DNA of 64,000 nucleotides from Noviherbaspirillum sedimenti (GTDB lineage: Bacteria > Pseudomonadota > Gammaproteobacteria > Burkholderiales > Burkholderiaceae_D). The stretch's first letter is position 1; each line of letters begins with the position of its first letter. This document shows, in pieces, positions 27,373 to 36,170 of the stretch. Location of the stretch: NCBI RefSeq assembly GCF_003590835.1, contig NZ_QYUQ01000002.1, positions 3,534,001-3,598,000 of the forward strand, written 5' to 3'. The notes beneath the pieces are model-generated. The model did no database searches and was not told where the DNA came from. It was given only the letters and a program-made list of their open reading frames with translations. The position numbers were made by a program, and so were the translations under genes.

Positions 27373-28383
27373 TCAAGCTGCAAGATCCGCGATCCGCGCA
27401 TACAAACGCTGGAATTCCGCGTCCATATCGTTGCCGAAGTGCGGACCCTTGTTTTCTGCAAACGCGCTATGGATCACGGCCCAGTCTTCGTCGGTCAGGT
27501 AGCGCAGCGCTGCCGGCAGGATGACGCCTTCCTCGCGCCCCAAGTGTTCCCAGGTGAGTTTCGCGTAAGCCGCGACCGCGGCTTCCACTTCGCCGGCGGT
27601 GGCGCTGCCGGCGGCATACCTGTCCACCAGGCTGGACAGCTCCGCGACCAGCCGTCCGTCCCGCTCATGCTGGCGTTCAAGCTCGTCCAGTTCGGCATTC
27701 AGCGCCGATGTGCGCTCACGCAGCTTGCCGAACAGGTATTGCTGTTCCTTCGGATGGTGCAGCGTCAATGGAAAGGTCCGGATGTAATGCAGCATGGCTT
27801 GCATCTGTGCCGCATCCGGCGTCATGCCCGACGTCTGGGGGGAGGCCAGCATGAACAGCCAGGCATGCAGGACAGCGGCGAGCGAACGATGCTCGTCCTG
27901 CAAGATGCCAATCGCCTGCGTTGCGGCCGCTGAGCCAGCCGTGGCCGTAACCAGGACCGGGATCTTGGTACCGGCCAGAACTTGCAAGGTTTGCGACCCG
28001 GGCATCTCGCCGATGGCGCTGCGGCGCCCGTGCGATGCCATGAATATCAGGTCGCATGCCTTTTCCCGGGCAGTCGCGAGAATGGCGCTAAAGGGCGTGT
28101 CGCCGATGGCCGTCACGGAGGAGCAGGGTATGCCTTGCGCCCGCGCCGCGGATTCCGCCTTGGCCAGCAATTCCTTTGCCCAGCCTTCGGCCTTGTAGGC
28201 GGAATCTTTTGAAGATATAGGGGCGGACAGTTCTGACTTGCCCTGGGGCGAGGATGCATGGCTGGCTTGCGCATGAAGAAAAGTGATGCGCGCGCCGATT
28301 GCTCGAGCGAATTCGACCGCCTGGCCTGTGGTGACAGTCGACAGGTCAGTATTATCAACAGGAACGAGCAAGTGACGATACAT
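27373..28383 (-). CDS. Universal stress protein fused to hemerythrin-like domain
   Basis: A 336-aa two-domain protein. Residues 1-148 are a UspA fold starting M-Y-R-H-L-L-V-P-V-D, with the G-D-T-P and M-A-S-H-G-R-R-S segments of the nucleotide site. Residues about 160-320 are a hemerythrin/HHE four-helix bundle, with His and Glu ligands in D-E-H-R, L-H-H-P-K-E-Q, H-E-R-D and W-E-H-L-G-R-E-E. Usp domains bind ATP or act in stress; hemerythrin domains bind a di-iron centre and sense or store oxygen or nitric oxide. The fusion suggests an oxygen, NO or iron-linked stress sensor. It is upstream of the quinone reductase on the same strand, 60 bp apart. Confidence 0.88.
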   Translation of the reverse strand: MYRHLLVPVDNTDLSTVTTGQAVEFARAIGARITFLHAQASHASSPQGKSELSAPISSKDSAYKAEGWAKELLAKAESAARAQGIPCSSVTAIGDTPFSAILATAREKACDLIFMASHGRRSAIGEMPGSQTLQVLAGTKIPVLVTATAGSAAATQAIGILQDEHRSLAAVLHAWLFMLASPQTSGMTPDAAQMQAMLHYIRTFPLTLHHPKEQQYLFGKLRERTSALNAELDELERQHERDGRLVAELSSLVDRYAAGSATAGEVEAAVAAYAKLTWEHLGREEGVILPAALRYLTDEDWAVIHSAFAENKGPHFGNDMDAEFQRLYARIADLAA

Positions 28384-28562
28384 GCAAACTCCTACATTGA
28401 CCGGGCGACTGTTGTCATATTTTTACTTCCAACTTTATTTGCCAATCGGGCTTGGCGGTGCCAGCCTGCAGGCAGAGGTGTCTTCAATAGCATGCAGGGC
28501 ATGATCCGGCTTTCTGGCATCGAAATTAGTGTTGAGGAAATGCTAGTGCATGGCACGGCGCA

Positions 28563-28588
28563 GCCCCCCCTCTAGACAGGGGGGGGGC
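28563..28588. repeat. GC-rich hairpin repeat, copy A
   Basis: A run of C (28564-28570) and a run of G (28579-28587) form a hairpin around TCTAGACA. Related C-run/TTGA/G-run hairpins occur at 28635-28660, 33773-33796 and 37905-37923, all between genes. They may be a REP-like family. Confidence 0.45.
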
Positions 28589-28634
28589 TACCTGAGGCCT
28601 GAACTTGGGCAAGTCTCGCGCGATTTCACGTCTG

Positions 28635-28660
28635 CCGGCCCCCTCTTGACGGGGGGGAGG
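28635..28660. repeat. GC-rich hairpin repeat, copy B
   Basis: CCCCC (28639-28643), TCTTGAC and seven G residues form a hairpin similar to copy A. Its GGGGGAGG end also serves as a ribosome binding site for the DsbA-like gene starting at 28666. Confidence 0.4.
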
Positions 28661-28665
28661 CGGCC

Positions 28666-29379
28666 ATGTTGCTTCAACTACCATGTCCGCCCATGAACTC
28701 TTTTCCTCGCAGCCCGGCATCCGAAGGCGTCGCCCCTTCGCTCGTGATCGAGTATTTCTTCGACCTCGTCTGTCCCTGGTGCCTGATCGGCAAACGTCAC
28801 TTGCGCGCCGCCATAAGCCAGTTGGCGGCGCTGCGACCGGATGCGCGGGTGAGCGTGCGGTGGCGCTCGCATCAGTTGCTGCCTGATATACCTCCCGGGG
28901 GCGTACCTTATCAATCATTTTATATTGCACGGCTAGGCAGCGCCGAAGCGGTGGCACAGCGTCGTGCGCAGGTCCAGCAGGCTGGCAATCCCGCCTGCAT
29001 CCAGTTCGCCTTCGAGCGCATCGGCGTGATGCCGAACACGGCGGCGGCACATGATTTGAGCGCCTGGGCGGCCGCGAATGGCACGGAAGCACAGCAGTCG
29101 GCATTGATCGAGAGCCTGTTTGTAGCGTATTTCATGGAGGGCGAGGACATCGGCGACCCTTCCGTACTGCAACGGCGCGCGTTGGCGTGCGGGCTGGAGG
29201 CCGAGGGCTTGCGGCAGCATCTGGCGAAAACAGCCGGACAAACCGGAATCATGCGCGCGCCGCAGGCCGATTACATCAGCGGCGTGCCATTCTTTGTATT
29301 GAACGGCAAGTATGCGATCTCCGGCGCCCATCCGCCCGAAACCCTCGTGCAAGCCATGTTGCAGTCAATCCAAGAGTGA
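28666..29379 (+). CDS. DsbA-family FrnE-like oxidoreductase / 2-hydroxychromene-2-carboxylate isomerase-like
   Basis: A 237-aa thioredoxin-fold protein of the DsbA/FrnE group. The redox pair C36-P-W-C39 lies after F-F-D-L-V, followed by the all-helical insertion typical of the family and a C-terminal G-V-P-F-F-V-L-N-G-K-Y-A-I-S-G-A-H. It has no signal peptide, so it is cytosolic. FrnE proteins act in polyketide or aromatic metabolism or as thiol oxidoreductases. The ATG at 28666 has GGAGG at a good distance; the ATG at 28693 removes nine unconserved residues and is an alternative. It is followed 7 bp later by a Rieske ferredoxin. Confidence 0.88.
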   Translation: MLLQLPCPPMNSFPRSPASEGVAPSLVIEYFFDLVCPWCLIGKRHLRAAISQLAALRPDARVSVRWRSHQLLPDIPPGGVPYQSFYIARLGSAEAVAQRRAQVQQAGNPACIQFAFERIGVMPNTAAAHDLSAWAAANGTEAQQSALIESLFVAYFMEGEDIGDPSVLQRRALACGLEAEGLRQHLAKTAGQTGIMRAPQADYISGVPFFVLNGKYAISGAHPPETLVQAMLQSIQE

Positions 29380-29386
29380 GGGAACC

Positions 29387-29707
29387 ATGTCACGTCAAAT
29401 TCCAGTCGGAACTGTCGGCGAACTCGCGCCGGGCCAGCGCAAGCTGGTCTTTATCGAGGGCCGCAGCCTCGTCCTGTTTAACATCGGCGGGGCAATCCGC
29501 GCGATTGACAATTCCTGCCCGCATAACGGCGCTTCGCTTGCGAGCGGCAAGCTTGACGGCAACATGCTAAGTTGCCCGGCCCATGGCTTGCGCTTCGATC
29601 TGACAACCGGCTGCACGCCGGGAGCCAATCCGCTTTGCCTCACCAGCTTCCCGCTCCGGGAAGCGGATGGCAAGCTGCTTATAGAACTTGATAGGCCGGC
29701 GAAGTAG
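29387..29707 (+). CDS. Rieske [2Fe-2S] ferredoxin
   Basis: A 106-aa small Rieske protein. Cluster ligands are C44-P-H46 and C63-P-A-H66, spaced as in dioxygenase-type ferredoxins and nitrite-reductase small subunits. The ATG at 29387 follows GAGGGAACC and starts the conserved fold; the frame is open upstream without need. It transfers single electrons to an oxygenase or reductase. No Rieske oxygenase large subunit is in the window, so the partner is unknown. It is cotranscribed with the DsbA-like gene, 7 bp apart. Confidence 0.9.
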   Translation: MSRQIPVGTVGELAPGQRKLVFIEGRSLVLFNIGGAIRAIDNSCPHNGASLASGKLDGNMLSCPAHGLRFDLTTGCTPGANPLCLTSFPLREADGKLLIELDRPAK

Positions 29708-30018
29708 GCGGCGAGTCCTGTCAATACTGTCCCAAATCGTTAATAAATTGTCCCGAAAAGGCAAGCGTGCGCCATAGGCGCCGCCTACAATGCTCTTTTT
29801 TGCGGCGCAGCGCGGCGCACTGCGCATACCGAAGGAAGAGGCGGGATGCCTCTACAGGAATAAAGGCAAGAATACTTAGATTGCATTTATTTTCTTACCG
29901 ACCGAAAATGGAAGTCAGGGGGGAACTGATGTGACGCCGGGCAGAAAGCGGAGAAAGAAAGCGAGCCCGCACCTTTTCGTCGAAATTCGGTAGAACGTTC
30001 CTCTCGGGGATCAAGCTG
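29708..30018 (+). other. Intergenic region upstream of the LAL regulator gene
   Basis: 311 bp between the Rieske gene and the large LuxR-type regulator. It holds the TGTCCC direct repeat and a promoter-like TACAAT near 29786. The remaining 220 nt before the ATG at 30019 shows no convincing ORF or terminator. Confidence 0.5.
29728..29791 (+). promoter_or_regulatory. Candidate AraC-type activator site and promoter upstream of the LAL regulator
   Basis: Two TGTCCC half-sites (29728-29733, 29749-29754) repeat directly with a 21-bp period. A -10-like TACAAT (29786-29791) follows 31 nt after the second half-site. The same direct repeat, with the same 31-nt distance to a -10-like hexamer, occurs leftward at 36699-36636, next to an AraC gene. 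Direct repeats two helical turns apart are typical of AraC-family operators. Confidence 0.65.
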
Positions 30019-32706
30019 ATGACTTCCACAACAAGCAATAATGCATTCAAATACGCCGAGCTTTTCCTCAGCACGACGCCGCCGCGCGCGTCGCGGCATC
30101 AGCTTGCCCGTCCGCGCCTGAGTCTGAAAGACGAGCGGTTTCGCGACCACCTGATCATCGTCGTGCAAGCCCCGCCGGGTTTCGGCAAGACTTCGCTGAT
30201 CGGCCAGTGGCGGCGCGAGTACCTGGCGCATGGCGCTGCGGTGGCGTGGGTCATTGCCGACGGCAGCGACGATCCGCATCGATTCCTGCATTGCCTCGTG
30301 CTTGCCGTGCGAGCCGGTTGTGGCCGGCCGGCGTTTGGCCGGCATCTTCTGGAAGGCTCGGGTACCAAGCTCGGCGAGCTGGAAGGGATGACGGCATGGC
30401 TGACCGAGGTGAGCCAAAGTTCGCTTGACCTGGTTCTGATCGTGGACGAGGCCGATCGCTTGTCCTCGGCCAATCTTTCCGCGTTGAACTACCTATTGCA
30501 TAACGCTACGCCCAATCTGCGCATCGTTGTCGGCGCGCGCAGCGGCATCGACGCGGCAGTCGGAGATCTGATGAACTACGGGCAGTGCCTGCTGCTCGGA
30601 CCTGAAGACCTGCGTTTCCGCATGGATGAAACCATGGCCCTCGTGCGCAATCGTTTCGGCTCCAAGATCGATGCCGACACGGCCGCGCGCCTGCATGAAG
30701 TTACGGATGGCTGGCCTCTCGGATTGCAAATCGTGATGTCGGCAATGGAACGGACAAACGACGCACGCGCGGCCATTGCATCGGTAACGTCGGGCATCGG
30801 CGGTAAGGACGACAACTTTGTCGGGGGATTGCTTTCGAACCTGGCACGCGAGGATGCGGATTTTCTGGTGCAAATTTCCGTGGTCGACGTCATTCACCCG
30901 GAATTGTGCCGGTCGCTGACGGGGCTTGATGACGCGCCGCAAGTGCTGGCGCGCCTCGTTCGCGATACGCCGGTATTCGTTGCCGGCGACGACAGCGAGT
31001 GGGTGCGGCTGCACAATCTGGCTCGCGATGCGCTGCGCTCGCGTCTGGCGACAATGCCGGAAGCACAACGCATTGAACTCCACGTGCGCGCCTTCCGCTG
31101 GCTGGCTGCAAACGGCATGATCCAGGAAGCCGCCCGTCACGCGCATTCCGCGGGACAGCACGAGATTGCCTATGACCTGGCCGAGCAATGCCTGTTCGAA
31201 GCCATGACCACCCAGGGACACCAGGACACGGTGCTTGGCTGGCTTGAACTGCTGCCGGAAACCGAGCTGAACAAGCGTCCCCGCTTGCGCCTGGCGGCTG
31301 CCTGGGCGCTTGCCCTGAGCGAACGCCCCGCGGAAGCGGAAAGCCTGGTGCAGGGCCTGCTGGCGAATTCCGATGCGGACGCCGCCTTGCGGTATGAGTG
31401 CGCCCTGATCGTCAGCGGCGCGGCTTTCTACGCCGATGACCCGGACCGATGCATGGCGCTGTTAGAGCCCTGGATGGCGTCGCCGCCGCTGCGCGATCCG
31501 CGCCTGCTGCAGATGCATGCCAATCGTCTGGCGGTCCTGGCGATCCTTGCCGGCGATCCGGCGAAGGGGCGCCGGCATATCCAGATGGCGGCGGGCGCCG
31601 AATCCGGGCAAGTCTATCGCTATGGCGCCCGCTGGGGCTGCTTCATTGTTGGCTTCAGCTATCTCTGGGAAGGGCAGGTCCTGCTGGCCGAAGACGTTTT
31701 GCGCCCGGCGCTGGAGAGCGCGGATACCAACCTCGGCCGCCGCCATCCGCTATGCTGCATGATTGCCTCTTTGCTGGCCGCTGCCCTATACGAGCAGGAT
31801 CGCCTGGACGAGGCGTCCGGACTGCTGGCCAACCGCCTCGACGTCCTGGAGCGCGCCGGCACACCCGAGACCATCATGCTGGGTTACCGGACGGTGTCGC
31901 GCATCGCCGCTGTCAAGGGCATCGAGCATCGCGCTCTCGACCTGCTCGAAGTGTTGAATGCGGTCGGCGTCGCGCGCGATTTGCCGCGGCTGTGCGTGAC
32001 GAGCCTTGTCGAACAGATCAGGCTGCACGCCGCGCGCTTTCGTTCCGAAACTTGCCGGGCGCTGGTCCAGCGTATCGATGACATCGTCACGGACAATCTG
32101 TCATTGCATGGCCCGTTGTGGCAAAACGGGATACAGTTCATCCAATCCCTGGCTCACGCCTACACTGCCATCGCGGCACAGGACTGGCAACGCGCTTTTG
32201 ACGCTCTCAGGCAGACCGGCCAGCTGGCTGAAACGCTGAAATTGGGGCGCTGGCGCATTGAAATCATGGCGCTGCGGGCATTCGTCATGGATCGCAAAGG
32301 CGAGAAAGCGCGGCCGCTGCTGCTGGAGGCGATGAACCTTGCGCAGGCCTTCGGCTTGTCGCGGGTATTTTTCGATGCCCACCCTGGGCTCGGCGACTGG
32401 ATGCAGCGTGTTGCCGAAGATGAAGGGGCGGGAACCAGAATACCGCGCATCGTCCGCCCGCCGCTGGAGCGTCCTTTGTCGGCGCCGCGCGCGGTGCCAA
32501 GCATGATGCTGACGCCGAAGGAGCGCGAGGTTCTGGAGAATCTGGCGCGGAATCTCTCCAACAAGGAGATTGCCCAGGCCATGCAGGTGGGCGAGGAAAC
32601 CGTCAAATGGCATCTGAAAAACCTGTTCTACAAACTCGATGCCGGCACCCGCAAGCATGCGGTGCGGCGCGCCCAGCTTCTCGGGTTGCTGGAGGGGCTG
32701 GAGTAG
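30019..32706 (+). CDS. MalT-type LuxR regulator (LAL family)
   Basis: An 895-aa large ATP-binding LuxR regulator. Residues 51-60 are the Walker A A-P-P-G-F-G-K-T; a Walker B-like V-L-I-V-D-E-A-D lies near 140; a winged-helix part follows to about 340; then a long TPR-like helical sensor region (about 350-800). The C-terminal LuxR helix-turn-helix (835-895) has L-T-P-K-E-R-E-V-L and S-N-K-E-I-A-Q-A-M. Such proteins activate catabolic operons when an inducer binds the sensor region. The inducer is unknown. A possible AraC-controlled promoter lies 220-290 bp upstream. It converges with the EamA gene. Confidence 0.92.
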   Translation: MTSTTSNNAFKYAELFLSTTPPRASRHQLARPRLSLKDERFRDHLIIVVQAPPGFGKTSLIGQWRREYLAHGAAVAWVIADGSDDPHRFLHCLVLAVRAGCGRPAFGRHLLEGSGTKLGELEGMTAWLTEVSQSSLDLVLIVDEADRLSSANLSALNYLLHNATPNLRIVVGARSGIDAAVGDLMNYGQCLLLGPEDLRFRMDETMALVRNRFGSKIDADTAARLHEVTDGWPLGLQIVMSAMERTNDARAAIASVTSGIGGKDDNFVGGLLSNLAREDADFLVQISVVDVIHPELCRSLTGLDDAPQVLARLVRDTPVFVAGDDSEWVRLHNLARDALRSRLATMPEAQRIELHVRAFRWLAANGMIQEAARHAHSAGQHEIAYDLAEQCLFEAMTTQGHQDTVLGWLELLPETELNKRPRLRLAAAWALALSERPAEAESLVQGLLANSDADAALRYECALIVSGAAFYADDPDRCMALLEPWMASPPLRDPRLLQMHANRLAVLAILAGDPAKGRRHIQMAAGAESGQVYRYGARWGCFIVGFSYLWEGQVLLAEDVLRPALESADTNLGRRHPLCCMIASLLAAALYEQDRLDEASGLLANRLDVLERAGTPETIMLGYRTVSRIAAVKGIEHRALDLLEVLNAVGVARDLPRLCVTSLVEQIRLHAARFRSETCRALVQRIDDIVTDNLSLHGPLWQNGIQFIQSLAHAYTAIAAQDWQRAFDALRQTGQLAETLKLGRWRIEIMALRAFVMDRKGEKARPLLLEAMNLAQAFGLSRVFFDAHPGLGDWMQRVAEDEGAGTRIPRIVRPPLERPLSAPRAVPSMMLTPKEREVLENLARNLSNKEIAQAMQVGEETVKWHLKNLFYKLDAGTRKHAVRRAQLLGLLEGLE

Positions 32707-32719
32707 CGCTGCAGGCTAT

Positions 32720-32738
32720 CGCCCCGTTGTGCGGGGCG
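32720..32738. terminator. Possible bidirectional hairpin between convergent genes
   Basis: CGCCCCG and CGGGGCG form a 7-bp all-GC stem with a 5-nt loop, in the 40-bp gap between the stops of the LAL and EamA genes. It lacks a T-tract on either side, so terminator activity is uncertain. Confidence 0.4.
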
Positions 32739-32746
32739 GTTCACGT

Positions 32747-33655
32747 CTAGGCCTTTATTTCTGCTTCCACTACAGAAACGACCCGTTGAGGACGCGGCGC
32801 CGTCAGTACCAGTCCCATTGCCGCCAGCACCACCATGGCGCCGATCAGCGTCGCCGCGCCTACCGCTTCGCGCAGAAAGAGAATGCCCCACAGCATGCTG
32901 AAAAGGGGAAGCAGGAAGGTTGCCGACATCGCGCGTGTCGGACCGATTTTCAATATCAGCGAGATGAACATCGCTTGCGCCAGGCCGGTAGACACCAGCG
33001 CGACCGCGACCGTGCACGTCCAGGCAACTGAAGAGGGCATTGCCGCAGGCAGCGAAAACGGCAGCGCCGGCAGCATTGCCGCGCTACCCAATGCCAGCGA
33101 ACCCGCAGCCATCACGATCGGATGAATGCCGCCGCCGTTGCCGGTTTTTTTCACGATGATGCTTGCCAGCGCAACTGCCATGGCGCCAAGCAGGCAGACC
33201 GCGACCGCCATCAGTATCGCGGCGTTCAGGAGCAGGCTGCCGGCGCCGACCAGGATCGCGACGCCGGCGATGCCAAGCAGCAAGCCGAGCAGCATGCGCA
33301 TGGTGAGTCGTTCCGCCAGGAAGACTACGGAGAGCAAGGCGCCGAACAGCGGCACGGTGGAATTGAGCACCGCGGAATGCGCCGCAGGGATATGCAGCGC
33401 GGCAAAGGAGAAGGTGACGAACGGGACCACGTTGCCGAAAAAGCCAATGATCGCGAAATGCCTGAAATTGCGCCGCCATTGCATGGGCAGGCCAGCAAGG
33501 GTGGTGAACGTAACAAGCGCGACGCTGGCAAGCGAAGCGCGCAGGATGGAAGTCAACCACATTCCCATCTCGGGCACCGCAACGCGCAAGAAGATAAATG
33601 CACTCCCCCAGATCGCGGAAACAAAGACAAGCTTGGCAAGATCGGCTAATGACAT
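32747..33655 (-). CDS. EamA/DMT-family exporter
   Basis: A 302-aa inner-membrane protein with about ten membrane helices in two EamA repeats, each of about 140 residues. It starts with the typical A-I-W-G-S-A-F-I-F-L-R-V and contains H-S-A-V-L-N-S-T-V-P-L-F and L-L-P-L-F-S-M-L-W-G. Members export amino acids or metabolites. The reading frame stays open to 34291 but that extension overlaps the SDR gene and has no family pattern, so the ATG at 33655 is used. No clear ribosome binding site is visible there. It lies downstream of the SDR gene, about 220 bp away. Confidence 0.85.
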   Translation of the reverse strand: MSLADLAKLVFVSAIWGSAFIFLRVAVPEMGMWLTSILRASLASVALVTFTTLAGLPMQWRRNFRHFAIIGFFGNVVPFVTFSFAALHIPAAHSAVLNSTVPLFGALLSVVFLAERLTMRMLLGLLLGIAGVAILVGAGSLLLNAAILMAVAVCLLGAMAVALASIIVKKTGNGGGIHPIVMAAGSLALGSAAMLPALPFSLPAAMPSSVAWTCTVAVALVSTGLAQAMFISLILKIGPTRAMSATFLLPLFSMLWGILFLREAVGAATLIGAMVVLAAMGLVLTAPRPQRVVSVVEAEIKA

Positions 33656-33772
33656 GAATATAGAGAGGAAAGTGACGGAAATGGGATGGGGCAGCACTGA
33701 TGCTATTGCGTCATTGCAAGACTGTCCTCTGCAAGGACTAGTCGTTACCCACAAGGAGACCTTGCCTGGAAG

Positions 33773-33796
33773 CCCCTCATCTTGATGGGGAGGGGA
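33773..33796. repeat. GC-rich hairpin repeat, copy C
   Basis: CCCCTCATC, TT and GATGGGGAGGGG form an imperfect hairpin in the gap between the EamA and SDR genes. It shares the C-run/CTTGA/G-run pattern with copies A, B and D. Confidence 0.35.
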
Positions 33797-33875
33797 TGAC
33801 AGCGCATGCGCATGGTTGCGGGTAAGTCCCGGCGGCGCGCGAGGGCGATGAAGCGATGCCCGGGACGCAGCTGGA

Positions 33876-34700
33876 CTAAACGACCGCGCCTCCCGATGCG
33901 TTGATGATCGATCCAACCAGGTAGCACTCTTCCGAGGCAAGATAGACAGCAAGCGCGCCATATTCTTCCGGTTTGCCGAGACGTCCGAGCGGCACGAGCT
34001 GCCACATGGTATTTCTCTCCTCCGGCGACAACTGGTCGATGTAGCGTTCAAACGCCGGCGTCTGCACGCCGCCCGGGCAGATGCAGTTGACCAGCACATT
34101 GGCGCCGCAAACCTCGTAGCCGACCGAACGGGTGAAGGCAACGACCGCACCCTTGGCTGCTGAGTAGTGCGGACTGTGCGCGCTGGCGGCGGAAATGCCG
34201 GCGACGCTGCCGATGTTGATGATGCGCCCATAGCGCTGCGCTTCCATGCGTTGCAGTGCCGCGCGCGTACAGAAGAACACGCCGTCAACATTGACGCTCC
34301 AGAACCGATGCCATTCCGTATCGCTCATGTCCTTGGTAATGCCCAGCGACTGCCGCGGGATCGGCCGCGTCGCCAGGCCGTAGTGGCGCTTGCGGCGCTC
34401 CTCGTCGTGCGGCTTCTCCGGGACCAGGGCGGCATTGTTGACGAGGATGTGCGTCGTGCCGAAGTACGCGTCGATGCGCGCAAACATCGCATCGACGTCT
34501 GCGCTGTCGCTGACGTCACAGCGCAGCGACAGGCATTCGGCGCCGAGTTCCTGGATCTCGGCTTTGACCGGCGCCAGCGCTGCTTCGTTGATGTCGCACG
34601 CCACGATGCGAGCGCCTTCGCGCGCAAAGCTCAGCGCGATGCCCCGGCCGAGGCCGCCGGCTGCGCCTGTCACAACGGCGACTTTGCCTTTTAGTTTCAT
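33876..34700 (-). CDS. Short-chain dehydrogenase/reductase (SDR)
   Basis: A 274-aa classical SDR. The cofactor motif T-G-A-A-G-G-L-G is near residue 12, N-N-A near 90, the catalytic Ser in I-G-S-V-A, and Y-S-A-A-K near 175. An acidic residue after the second strand (A-C-D-I-N) points to NAD(H). A longer loop follows N-N-A-A-L, extending the substrate region. The ATG at 34700 follows AAGGAGACATC. It oxidises or reduces a hydroxyl or keto group of an unknown substrate. It lies 53 bp downstream of the second MFS carrier, probably in the operon led by the carboxymuconolactone-decarboxylase-like gene. Confidence 0.9.
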   Translation of the reverse strand: MKLKGKVAVVTGAAGGLGRGIALSFAREGARIVACDINEAALAPVKAEIQELGAECLSLRCDVSDSADVDAMFARIDAYFGTTHILVNNAALVPEKPHDEERRKRHYGLATRPIPRQSLGITKDMSDTEWHRFWSVNVDGVFFCTRAALQRMEAQRYGRIINIGSVAGISAASAHSPHYSAAKGAVVAFTRSVGYEVCGANVLVNCICPGGVQTPAFERYIDQLSPEERNTMWQLVPLGRLGKPEEYGALAVYLASEECYLVGSIINASGGAVV

Positions 34701-34753
34701 GATGTCTCCTTGATTAATCGTTATGGAATGTCGGATAAGGATGTGATGAGGGA

Positions 34754-36079
34754 TCACGCGGCTTTTGACAAGTCAGCGACCTCGCCGGTCCGGGCTGCCC
34801 CGGCAATGCGGCGCGCGTCGGCGTCGTAATAACGACGTGCGTACGCAAAGCACAGTGCGGCAATCAGGCTGGCAAGCGGAATAATTTCCAGCGCTACTTG
34901 CAGGTTCGCGCGGTCGGCGATGAGTCCGGTGACGAAGGGGCCGGGCGCAAGGCCAAGAATATTGTTGGCAATCGTGCCGGTGGCCAGGACAGTCGCATGG
35001 ATGCGCGGGTCGCTGACGCCGGTGGCAACCGCACCTACCGGTCCGATAGGTGCGCCCGCCAATACCATCGCCATGGCGATCAGGGAAAATTGCGCCGTTC
35101 CCGGCGGCAGGATAAAGGCCGAAACCATCAGCGCGCAGGCGCCGAAGGCATACGAGGCCATCACTAGCAGGACGTTCTTTCTTTCGCGCTTTACCAGACG
35201 ATCAACAACGATGCCGCCAAGCACCATGCCGACGCCCGCCATCAAGACCAGCACGCTGGCCTTGATGCCGGCTTCGTTTGGCGTCATGCCGTAGTAGCGA
35301 TTCAGGTAGCTGGGCATCCATGCCATGACCGCTCCCAACGTAAACATCTGGAAACCCGAGCCGAGATAGCTGAAGACGGCGGTGCGCGCAGCGAACAATT
35401 CCCTGAATACCGTTTTCAAGGGCATCCGGGAATCCGCCTGGGCGCCGGGGCTCGAAGGCGCTGCCGCCTTGGCCGGTTCCCGCACGACCATGGGGAAGAT
35501 GATTGCAAGCACCAGCCCGCCTGCGCCGACGATGATGAAAGCCATGCGCCATCCGAGATGCGCGGCGATCGCGCCGCCGAGGACGACGCCTAGCACCGAA
35601 CCGAACAGTGCGGCTGCGAGAAACGCTCCCATCACGGTCGCATGCAGGCGCTGCGGGAAGACGCTCAGAAGAATGGCGCCGCCGGCGCTGCTATATCCCG
35701 CTTCTCCCAAGCCGACCAGCATCCGCGCGAGAAAGAGCGACATAAAGCTTCCCGCCAGGCCGCAGGCGACAGTCGCCAGCCCCCAGAGCAGCGCCATGGC
35801 GGTGACGCTGCGTACGCGTCCCCAGCGGTCCGCCGCCAGCGAAATGGGAAAGGTCAGTATGCCGACGGTGAGCGCCACGACGCTGACCAGCGACCCGAGT
35901 TGCGTATCCGACAGCGCCCACTCGGCCTTGAGAAAGGGGAAAAGTACGTTGATCACCTGCCGCGACAGGTAGTCTGAAAGCATCAAGCAAAAGATCAGCG
36001 CGAATACGATCCAGGCGTAGGTGCGCGATACCGCCGGATGATGGGCGGTGGTGGTGGCGCCTCCAAAGTGCATGCCCAT
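34754..36079 (-). CDS. MFS transporter, copy 2
   Basis: A 441-aa twelve-helix major facilitator carrier, paralogous to the one at 22931-24241: both start M-G-M-H, share L-S-D-Y-(M/L)-S-R-Q-V, L-K-A-E-W and S-D-T-Q-L-G-S-L, and the D-R-W-G-R-V signature. Probable proton-coupled uptake of an organic acid. It lies about 90 bp downstream of the carboxymuconolactone-decarboxylase-like gene on the same strand and would be expressed from the promoter controlled by the AraC-type site (36673-36699). Confidence 0.88.
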   Translation of the reverse strand: MGMHFGGATTTAHHPAVSRTYAWIVFALIFCLMLSDYLSRQVINVLFPFLKAEWALSDTQLGSLVSVVALTVGILTFPISLAADRWGRVRSVTAMALLWGLATVACGLAGSFMSLFLARMLVGLGEAGYSSAGGAILLSVFPQRLHATVMGAFLAAALFGSVLGVVLGGAIAAHLGWRMAFIIVGAGGLVLAIIFPMVVREPAKAAAPSSPGAQADSRMPLKTVFRELFAARTAVFSYLGSGFQMFTLGAVMAWMPSYLNRYYGMTPNEAGIKASVLVLMAGVGMVLGGIVVDRLVKRERKNVLLVMASYAFGACALMVSAFILPPGTAQFSLIAMAMVLAGAPIGPVGAVATGVSDPRIHATVLATGTIANNILGLAPGPFVTGLIADRANLQVALEIIPLASLIAALCFAYARRYYDADARRIAGAARTGEVADLSKAA

Positions 36080-36170
36080 GGTTTATGTCCTTTTTTGTTT
36101 GGTGTTGCTAGAGGGGGGCGTCCGGCTCTTGCCGTGCGCAACAGGCGCGCAGGGCTTGTCGTGCATCGCG

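Noticed and set aside
33656..34291. N-terminal extension of the EamA gene
   Set aside because: The open frame overlaps the SDR gene and lacks any family pattern; the ATG at 33655 begins the first membrane helix.
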